Under the pieces are notes generated by a model that did no database searches, had not been told where the DNA came from, and saw nothing but the letters and a program-made list of their open reading frames with translations. Of a stretch of 30,727 nt of DNA, positions 8,030 through 16,936 are shown piece by piece; position 1 is the stretch's first letter, and each line of letters begins with the position of its first letter. The translations under genes and the position numbers were made by a program. This DNA is from Dissophora ornata (Eukaryota > Mortierellomycota > Mortierellomycetes > Mortierellales > Mortierellaceae): positions 1 through 30,727 of the forward strand of contig MU616946.1 of the NCBI GenBank assembly GCA_025201705.1. The letters are read 5' to 3'.

Positions 8030-11000
8030 TCAAAGAAACTGGTCGATTTCTAACCATGCGGAAGAAAATATCTTGGACAGATTAGTTTAAAATACGAGAT
8101 AATATTACTCTCGAAAACAGCTAATACTATAGACAACAAAGTGCTTACCGCTGTATCCGACCAGACGAGAGATGGGTGAGCGAAGGTAAGTCAAGGCATA
8201 GATTCCAAACATGAAGATTGACATACCAACTGTCAGCATATAAGGCGCACCCTCAACTCCTAACAACGCGTTCGATATTTTAGCCAACATCTTTTTTCTT
8301 TCTTCGTCTTATAGTCCATTGCAGCGTCAACTGTGGTACAAATAAACAAAAAAAAAAAAGCTCTTGCAAAAACACTTACCAGATGGACCACACCAGTCGC
8401 CATGGCCCCGGTATTCGTTCTGACATAACTGTAGATCTTTGCAGTGGTGCTCTGCACAAAACCCACCACTGACAGTACACAAGATCCCACCGACGGTCAC
8501 CAAAAACATCATCAGTCTAGACCCCCACCGCGGGTTGATCTCATACACGGCCACATGGCTCTTCTGAATCACGACAGAACCATCCATACTCTCCACCAAC
8601 TCATCCTCTGTCCCATCCGCCATTGTTAGCGCGGCTTCTGAGCTCTTATAGAGCTCGTTCTCTTCAGAGGAGTCGGCATCGGATGAAGAAGAGTAATAAT
8701 AGTGACAGCCACAGTCGCACTCATCGTCTACAGTTTCAGATCCGTCCAGACCTTTGCAGCAATTCTCGCAAGGAGTTGAAACCAGAATCTTTGCTTCAGT
8801 CTTTGATTCTGTAGACGTGCCACCGGAACTATTGCTTTGGCTCGCATCACTCATAGAGGACTGGGAACGCGTAAATAGATTTATGGATTCGCGGGAAGAT
8901 GTGGCTGTAACGCGACCAGTTGTCATTGCCGCTGGGAGGACTGGCGTGGTTGATGGTGTCGACGATGATGAAGTAGGTAAGGGCACGCCTGTCGAGACAA
9001 TAACCCCTGGTGGCAAAGGTGTTCCAGGTGCGACGACGGACGAAGGAGCGTTCGTACAGACCGTCGTACTCGTATTCTTAATTTCGCCCAGCAATCCGCC
9101 AGACTCGTAGGAGACTAGGGAGAACGGGAAGAGGACCGATGAACTGCGTTTCCATGTAGAGTGTCTTGTGGAGTTAAAGAGAACAGAGTTCCTGTAACCA
9201 TGATTGTTGTTGTTGTTGTTGGTGTCATTATGTTTTTGGTCATGATGGTCGTTGCCATTATGATTGCTATTGCCGTTGCGGCTGGAGAAGGGCATTACGG
9301 ACCTTGCGGATGTTGTCATAGTGCGAGGGGATTTGGAAGGTGGCGTGCGAATTTTGGTGGCGCCATGAAGTGGCAAAGATTTTCGATGCAATGGTGAATT
9401 ATGATATGAATGAGAATGCTGTGTGGTTTCGGGTGCGTGAGCAGAGTTGCGTGCATTGGGTATGAAAGGGGGAGGCGTTGCGGTGTCATGCGATCCTGGA
9501 GTATTCGCCTTTGGCGATGAAGTTAACGGAGAGGATGGCCCTTTGAAAAAGATGGATGAAGACGTCTCTAACAGCGCCGGAAAGAACCGAGACGGTGTTG
9601 AGAGCGGAGCCTGAGCTGATAAGGGGCGAGAGTTTGGTTGGGATTGCGCCTGTGATTGCGATAGGGGTTGGTGCTTTGGAGTGTGGGGATGGGCCCTCGA
9701 GAGCCATGAGAACTTGGGCAATGCTTCTTGTTGATGCACTGGTTGCTGCTTTTGGGGCAACGGTTGCTGCAGACTGGCGCTTAGTGTTGGGTCCGAGCTC
9801 GAAGTTTTAGACGGTAGAGCTGATGGATCCTCTTCAAGCGTAACGTCTTGAATGTTGACCTTCTTCAAAGCGGGGATGGGCACCGTAGGTAAGGATCCTA
9901 TTCCATGGAATGTCTTTGCGTTCTCCTCTGCGCCCATCGGTGCCAGATGGCGCCATGGAATAGGAACCGCAACAGAAGTGCCATACTCTATTTCCAACTC
10001 CTGGCTCCTGTGCCGGCGTCGCCTAGATGCCTCTGCGCTCAAGGGCTGAAACGCTGACGCCTGTCGTATCGCGCTCTGCTGGGCCCCTGTTCCGGAAAAA
10101 GGATGTGAACTTGTAGGGATCAAAACTGACTGAGGTCTAGCCGGTAACTTCACCAACTGACTCTTCCTCTTTGAAGTCGAAGGTGTTGTAGTAGAAAGAG
10201 AGATCGGTTCAATGGAGGCGTAAAACCCTGATCCTAATGAGAGTCTGCGGGAATGCTTTCTACCGCCGTTACTCAGTTCGCGCTTTCCTGTCGGTAACGG
10301 CAACAAATTCCCTGCAACGCTTCCAGAATTGGGCCTGTTTGTTGGGATTCGCGCTATCGATGCTGTATCGGCGGCTCCATGACCTGCAGTGATTGTGTTG
10401 GTAATATCGCCATCAATGTTGATCCGTACGCTCTTGTTCACGGCGCTACGCTCCTTCTCTGGAGGGGTAGTGGCATGCGGTATAAACAAGTCTTTAGTTA
10501 GTGCAGGATAAGCACTCTGCGGCCGAGCACTCTGAGCAACTAAGTGATCGAGTGTGCGCGGAGGATGTGGTTGCTGCTGATGATGTTGTGGTGGTAGTTG
10601 ATGCTGCGAAGAGTCTCCCAGGATTGGAGACTCCCAAATAACTTGCGACCAGGGCCGTGGCCTCCGTCCTTCAAACTTGCCACCTGCTGTCCTGGATGTA
10701 GCACCTTGCTCTATTGTAGTCACCCGTAGAATGGGACGTGGATGGATGCGTGTATTGAAGGTCGATGTCGATTGCGGGTCATCTACCTGTAACAGTGTAG
10801 CTGGGAGAGACGGCGATGATCGCGCCATTGAGCTGGAGTAGACTAAACTAGACGGAAAGATGTCTTCGCGAGCGTCAAGTTGCTCAATGTCATTATCATG
10901 CTCATGCTGCTCCTGTACTTGAACAAGTTTCGGTTGATAATCCGCCCGGAATAATGATCGTCTTTGATGGGATGTGGTTGACGTTTGGGGAAATCCTACT

Positions 11001-11420
11001 ACTGTTGGTATCCTCGGAGGGACGTTGTTGTTCTGAAATCCTGGAGTGTTGGTCTGGCGCTCGTGCTCTTCCCCATCATCTCCGTCGTCGTCTTCGTCGT
11101 CGTCATCATCCTGATCGACATCATCAAAGTCAGTTTTGTAGGATGTGTTATCTTTTGTTGTTGATGAATCAAACAGGGCTTTTGGAAATCTCCACGCACT
11201 AGAGGGTCGTTGTTTAATGCTTGGTAAATCATCCAATGTTTTTGTGCGTGTACGACTCGTGGTTGTAGAAAAGTCGGAGGTATGGCACGTTAATACAGGG
11301 GAGAAAGATATGCGAGCTTTTGTAGGAGTATGGGTAGGCAAGCCCCTGGGCGAAGTCGCGCTGCCCGAGGCCGCCGCCGTTGTTGTTGTTGTTGTAATGG
11401 AAGTGAGGGCATTGGATTGC

Positions 11421-11457
<37 letters not shown>

Positions 11458-11551
11458 GCTGCTGTAACCAGAGTCGGTCCGAGGATACCCGGGTACGAGC
11501 TGGATTCTTTTTCCTCTTGTTTGCTGACCAAGAATCGTAGTAATCTGGCAT
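8030..11551 (-). CDS. Unknown polyQ/disordered protein with C-terminal two-helix membrane hairpin
   Basis: Not recognised as a known family. Proposed exons 11551-8380, 8259-8149 and 8049-8030 give 1100 aa; an in-frame TAA two codons upstream fixes the start region. The body is low-complexity and probably disordered: about 16 Gln (residues 30-45), poly-Thr after it, an Asp/Glu run (about 145-165), Asn and Ser/Pro-rich stretches. A Cys cluster (about 927-950, including CENCC and CDCGC) could be palmitoylated or bind metal. The C-terminus has TM1 (about 1013-1031), a loop with four Cys (GFC, HHC, QLC, DWC), then TM2 (about 1063-1083) and a short tail ending DQFL. The last exons are inferred: donor GTAAGT at 8379 and acceptor TTAG before 8259 are in phase and restore TM2. 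An alternative acceptor (CACAG, before about 8327) instead gives a short Lys-rich end, and the TM2 exon could be a separate small gene starting at 8290. Confidence 0.7.
11417..11464 (-). repeat. CAA/CAG trinucleotide run coding polyglutamine
   Basis: Sixteen consecutive Gln codons, 13 CAA and 3 CAG on the minus strand, near the N-terminus of the unknown 1100-aa protein. A second trinucleotide run (Thr codons) lies at about 11377-11396, and an Asn-codon run at about 9203-9219. Confidence 0.9.
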
Positions 11552-14529
11552 CGCTTAGTTGTTGCGGGCAATGGTCGGATATATAAATGGTAAAAGTGGA
11601 AGGCAGGCAGCAAGAGATGGGCCAAAGGAAAGAAGGAGGATTTCAACGTGTGCTGTGACAATGAGAGAGAGAGTGTGAGAGTGTGTGTGTCTGAGGGAGA
11701 GGGAGGGAGAGTAGATGTAACATAACCCCAGCTCATCGAGTTCCTGGCTATGCGAGATGGATTTCGTGTCTTGATGAGATCTAGGCTCTCAGGGAACCAG
11801 GACGCAAGTAGTTTATTATCGATGAACCATTTGATAGTATGCGATGCCTTTTGTTGGAAGAAATCCAGAACCCAAGGACGGTCGAGAATCCGTGTAGATC
11901 GGTTGATAAGACTAAATGACGCGTTCGGGACCGCACGGATACGGTGGAGAATTCAATGCATTTTTTTTTATTTTTTATTTTTTTTGGGGACCAAGAGATC
12001 CTAGGATCGGTTGGAATGCGAATCAGCCGGCTCCCTTTGTCCTGTGTCCTGTGTGCCTGTTTTGCCACCCAATAAAAAACACCGGCGGTGATGTTTTTGA
12101 GGTTGGGGTAAATCGAGCCATGCAGATCACGCCACTCCACAATGTGTTTCTACAGTCGACACGATGTACGCATGATTGGATCAGATGCACGGTGCCTGAA
12201 GCCTTGAACTAAAACGAGAGGACGAGGATGCGTGGGAGAGCGGCAGGGTCCTTGAGCCCGTTGATGGTATGGACATGCAACGTGTGGAACGTGTGGGACC
12301 AATTCAGCCTATGAACGTCAGTTACGGTGGGACACAAGAGAGTTGTGCGAATGCAAGTGGTCGAAGGGGTGTCAGCCTGTGTTCAGCTCAAAACGAAACT
12401 CACGTGCAAGAATCAGGAATAACGGCATTTCAGCCTATCAACCTGTGTCACTTGCCTAGCGCCATCAGTGCGTTGGTCGACTCTGAGCAACAGGGAAAGA
12501 AGAGCATCTCCGTTGGGCTTACCACACCCTGGCAGTTTAGGACCCACGAACGACAAGAGAGGGAAGAGACCAGTGATTTCGTGCTGATCAATGACCAATC
12601 GGTTCGTCCCCAAAAACTGGGTGAGTAGGCCCTTTTCAAGTAGAGTACATGTACACATTACTGCCGGGTGAATCTAGGGTAGGGTACTACGCCATCCAGG
12701 ATGCGACTCGTGGGGGGCGCTGAGGATACTCGTCTCTGCCCTATTAGTATGTCGCAAGAACTTGTTTCAGAAGGTACACTCCTTGATCCGGCGGTGGCGT
12801 TCAACGCTTGAAAGAGACTGAAAAATTGCAAAAGAACTAGCCCCTCCTCCCGGAGAGTATTTGAGTATTTGCATGATTTTACGTACCATCCAAACAAAAA
12901 TGAGAAGCGAGATAATTACAATCGACCTCTCCTGCGTCATAAATGGTCCAGACTTTTTGTGGACTACTCAGAGCTGAGGACAGCTGTTTGCTCATCCGCA
13001 TATTGAATGGCTTGCCGTATAGGTGTGTCCTATGCGGCCGTGGGCATGAGCTGCTTTGTCGAGTCATGCATAGCAAGAACACACTTTTTTTTATTTTTTT
13101 TTATTGAAAAGCATTACAAAAGCTTGACCACGTCGAGTGAAGTATCTGCTAGGTCGGGTTGTTTGTTATTCCCGACTTTGAGAAAGAGAGACTAATGGCC
13201 TTTAATCAAGTCGGTCACAAGTCCGAGGTCCGAATTATGATATCCTTCAAACAGCGTCAGGCTCGGGATTTGAGCAATGGATCTGCTCGATACTATGCAC
13301 TCCGTACCGTCGGAAAGTACTACGTTCAGCTCTTTTTGTCTAGGCGGTATTGTAACTTCCCGGTTAACAACAACAATAACAACAAGTGCATAATTTTTCG
13401 GATGCGATTGTCCGAGGTTGATTTGACCTCAGAGTGGGTCTGTATGCACACTTTGATAGTCCTTTGCGAGCTTTATCGGATAAGCAGGGGTTTCTTTTGC
13501 ATGTACAGTACTGTACCCTATGACGAAAATTCAATGTATCTACCGCTGCGTTCTTGTCCTGTCTGTCGCTTTTTTCCGTATAGACTAGCGACATACGTTT
13601 CATAAGTCCAAATCCACGATGGAACAACACACATGCGGAATTTTTCCTTTTGTAATTTAGTGGTGGGGGGGGGGGGCGTTTGCGACGACAAAAGACATCC
13701 ACACACATGTAACATCCCGTCTCTCGCTCTCTCTCTCAGTGTTGTTTTTCTCCGCAAACAATGGTCCGTTCTCTGGTAAATGGTAAAAAACGGCTCGTAT
13801 TCATATACTTGCCCAAATAAGCTCTACCCACATTTGGCAAAAAGACCAAACGACCTGTTCTGATACTCTCTCTGGTATACACTGATTGTGGACGAAAAAG
13901 AAAAATGTGAGTTTGATATCAATTAAGGAGATATGAAGCACGCGTTCGCTGAATTTGATTTAATTAAGGAGACATGTAGCCCTAGGACAATGCGTCTTCG
14001 CGGAAAAAATTTTTTTATGATGTACTGTTACATGATGATTGTTACATGTCATTCATGCAGCAGCACCAGGGGGTCTCAGGTACAATATCCAGGGTAGAGT
14101 CTTCTGGACAGGCATGGACGAATTAGGACTACTCGACCAAATTGGTTTTTTTACTGGTCACAAGGCATTTCTGAATTTCGGAAAACAGGCGCCATCCAGA
14201 GGTACATGCTCGCCTTTGACTGGACGTCGATCGCGGAGAGCATCTCCCTGACGTTCGCAGCAAGAATCAAAGAAGCATAAATAATGGCCCTCTCCTTCCC
14301 TTGTCCCCATCTTGGTCATTCTGTTCTCTACTCTCTCTCTCTCTTTCTCCCATAGCTCCCTTTCCCTTCCATAGCAACTGCTAGCTCTCTCTCCGCTCTT
14401 TTCGAAAGAAAAAAGCTCATTCACGTCCCCTGCCCTGGTTCATCCTCTGGCCTTCATTCAAGTCGCCATTCAACAACCGAAACACACACACCCTCTCCTC
14501 TCCTCTCCCTATCTCCCTCTTCAGCCATA
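11552..14529. other. 3-kb intergenic region without recognisable gene
   Basis: Lies between two divergent genes. Open frames occur (for example 12269-12628 and 13159-13605 on the plus strand, 12658-12897 on the minus strand), but their translations match no family I recognise, show no domain and look compositional. No tRNA-like A/B boxes, terminal inverted repeats or transposase motifs were found. Simple features are a GA/GT run at about 11660-11710, T-rich runs at 11959-11985 and 13085-13104, a G run near 13663-13676, and a 30-bp direct repeat at 13909-13980. The right end (about 14280-14529) is CT-rich and probably the promoter and 5' UTR of the zinc transporter. Confidence 0.6.
13909..13980. 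repeat. Two imperfect 30-bp direct repeats upstream of the zinc transporter
   Basis: Copy 1 at 13909-13939 and copy 2 at 13951-13980 share GA-TTTGAT, then AATTAAGGAGA, one C/T change, then ATG-AGC. They are offset by about 42 bp, one turn multiple of four helical repeats. They lie about 550 bp before the transporter start codon. Function unknown; a paired transcription-factor site is one possibility. Confidence 0.7.
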
Positions 14530-16404
14530 ATGATGAGCGCAATGGCCCACAAAGACAATGAGCCACTCTTGCCACTGATGGAGCCTAACAGCGGCCACCC
14601 CGTCAGCCCGTCAAAACAACAACATAACCAAAGCCAAGACGACGATATCATGAAGCCTTCCAAACTATCCGGATCAACGGTACACGACTCTGCCTCCTCG
14701 TCTGTAACAGGACCAGAGGACAGTCACCGCCCCCTCTATGCCGACCACAAAAACGAGACCCGTCTGTCAATGTCCAGTGACTACGATTATGATGGCCGTT
14801 CCTCGATTTCAGACGACGACGACCATGTGGCAATGCTGGAGGCACAGAAAGAGTCTGCCAAAGACAAGAGGCGATTGCTGACCGCAATTGCACTCTGCGG
14901 AACGTTCTTTCTTATTGAGCTCGTGGGTGCGATGTGGTCAGGGTCTTTGGCCCTGTTGAGTGACTCCTTTCACTTGATGACAGGTAAAAAAATAAGCAAA
15001 AGGCTGTTTCTTGTTGTGTGTGGTGGTCGGTCAGAAAGCAAAAATCCGAACTAAACTCTCTTTCATTTTGAATTTTTTGGACACACAGACATCACTTCAT
15101 TCGTCATCTCGCTGACAGCAATCTACCTTTCTCAACGCCCCTCGACTGCGAAATACACCTTTGGATTCCATCGCGCTGAGGTTCTTGGAGCACTCATCTC
15201 CATCTTCTTGATCTGGGGTCTGACATTGATGTTGGTGGTCGAGGCCATTGGCCGCCTAAGAAATCCTATCAATGTCGACGGCAAGACCATGTCGGTCGTT
15301 GCAGCTGTGGGTGTCTGTGTCAACATCAGGTAAACTATTCACTGCATTATTTATATGTGTCTTTCTTCGTCTGTAAGAGTCCCAAACATACAAAAAGCTC
15401 TGATCGCTGGAACTGACACCGCTTTTATAACGATTGCATTATTTACTAGCTTGATGTTTGTTCTTGGAGGAAACAGCCAACCCGATGAAGATCTCGAAAA
15501 CGGAAATGCGCGTTCCGGCAACCACGAAACACACCAAGAACATGCCCCACTTCGCAGTGATGACGACCTTGATCAAGAACAAAAGTCTGCAGCACTTCGT
15601 GACGATGAGCAAGGACCTAAGCAACGTCATGTCAACCTTAACATGACAGCCGCAACGCTCCACGTCCTGGGTGACTTGTTGTCCTCTATCGGTGTGCTCA
15701 CCTCCTCGCTCATCATCACATTCTATCCATCCCTCACATTCCTGGACCCTGTCTGCACATTCGTGTTTTCGATCATGGTCATTGCCACGACGGTTGGTGT
15801 CTTCAAGAACTCTGTTGCTATTTTGATGGAGCGTGTTCCTCAGGGAATTGACTCTGATGAGATCAAGGATGCAGTCTGTGATATTCCCGGTGTTCTTGAG
15901 GTCAAGTCATTGCACGTTTGGTCCTTGACGACAGGAAAGGCAGCACTGGCTGGTACAGTGTACCTTCAACCTGAGATCAAGGATTTGAGAAGAGCTGCAG
16001 CGATTGTCTCGAAATCACGCGGAATGATTAAGAAACAATACGGAATCAAAGAGTGCACCATCCAGGTCGCACTCTACTCCCCACATGCTCAGGCACTCTC
16101 TCAACAGCGACGTTTCCAGAGGGGTTCGACAAAGACTGCCCTGAGCAAAAACGATCAAGATGTTGTCTTTTCAATTGGTGATGATGATCTTGACGAGATG
16201 ATCAGCCCCAGTACCCTTAGACTCGGTGCTGGTCTAACACACTCCCAATTCCTTTCACAGGATATCACCCGTTCGGGAACGCCATTGAGCATGTACCGCA
16301 AAAACCGCCACGCGAGTGATGATGAAGATGATAGTGAGAACGAGATGACGACGGAAATAGACCTGGCGGTCCCTCTGCAGATAAAACCCAGTCAGTGGGT
16401 ATAA
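14530..16404 (+). CDS. ZRC1: Cation diffusion facilitator zinc transporter (Zrc1/Cot1/SLC30A type)
   Basis: Membrane antiporter of the CDF family, moving Zn2+ (possibly Co2+) out of the cytosol, in fungi mostly into the vacuole in exchange for protons. Exons 14530-14983, 15089-15329 and 15450-16404 give 549 aa. After an acidic, Ser-rich cytosolic N-terminus (about 115 aa) come six predicted membrane helices. The metal site is visible as HxxxD in helix 2 (His148, Asp152, joined across intron 1) and HxxxD in helix 5 (about His303, Asp307). The loop between helices 4 and 5 carries scattered His with Glu/Asp rather than a dense poly-His run. The C-terminal cytosolic domain contains LHVWSLTTGK, typical of the CDF ferredoxin-like fold, followed by an acidic tail. 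Two adjacent ATGs exist; the first is used here. The upstream 30-bp repeats could be regulatory. Confidence 0.93.
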
Positions 16405-16522
16405 CGATGACTAAGACTTAGACACCCACCCCCTGCTCCCCTTTCCTTTTCTTTTCTTTTTTGGTTGACTTTTTTTTCATTTCTCATGACCACCAAAAAA
16501 CAAAAGCTGTTTATATGTTCAT

Positions 16523-16528
16523 AATAAA
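16523..16528 (+). terminator. Polyadenylation signal of the zinc transporter
   Basis: AATAAA about 120 nt downstream of the stop codon at 16404 on the coding strand. Confidence 0.45.
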
Positions 16529-16740
16529 AAACACCCCCTCATTTTCACTTTCACCTTTTTGGAATAAAAAAGCATTATTATTAGAGAGATGAGAGCGCAA
16601 GGGGCAAAGAAAAATATAAATACACATTGCTGTGCGCGGCGGTTCTGCGGCATCAGCAATAACAAAAACAGAAAACACGCTTGGCTCATTAATAATAAGA
16701 GCCAAATGGTAAAAAGAGTTGCATTATCAAAAAAAAAAAA

Positions 16741-16824
16741 TGTGTGCGTGTGTGTGTGAGTGAGAGAGTGAGAGAGTGAGAGAGTGAGAGAGTGAGAGAG
16801 TGAGAGAGTGAGAGAGAGAGAGAG
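16741..16824. repeat. GT/GA microsatellite with 8-bp unit
   Basis: A short (GT)n run is followed by about seven copies of GAGTGAGA and then (GA)n. Antisense frames across it translate as Ser-Leu repeats and are not genes. Confidence 0.9.
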
Positions 16825-16936
16825 GAGCGAGCAAGAACACAGTAGAACAACATAGCAAAGATAATCCAATGCGTTCGTAATAAAGGTATAAGGAGAAGAA
16901 GAAGAAAAAAGAAAAAAAAAGGTCCCATCCGTCAAA

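Larger units (their letters stand above)
16405..16936. other. Convergent intergenic spacer with microsatellites
   Basis: 3' flanks of two convergent genes. AATAAA at 16523-16528 (plus) is about 120 nt beyond the transporter stop. From 16728 to about 16915 the DNA is low-complexity: an A run, GT repeats, an 8-bp GAGTGAGA-type repeat, GA repeats and A/G-rich DNA. No gene is seen. Confidence 0.7.

Noticed and set aside
11145..11540. Plus-strand frame with poly-Cys run
   Set aside because: It is the antisense reading of the polyglutamine codons of the minus-strand gene.
13159..13605. 148-codon plus-strand frame and neighbouring frames in the 3-kb spacer as genes
   Set aside because: No recognisable motif, an Asn run from AAC repeats, no splice-supported extension and no family similarity.
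13921..13935. AAGGAGATATG resembling a bacterial ribosome-binding site
   Set aside because: The window is nuclear fungal DNA with spliceosomal introns; no reading frame of note follows, and it is part of a direct repeat.
16519..16935. Minus-strand frames with Ser-Leu and Thr-His repeats
   Set aside because: They translate the GA/GT microsatellite and T-rich flanks and show no protein feature.
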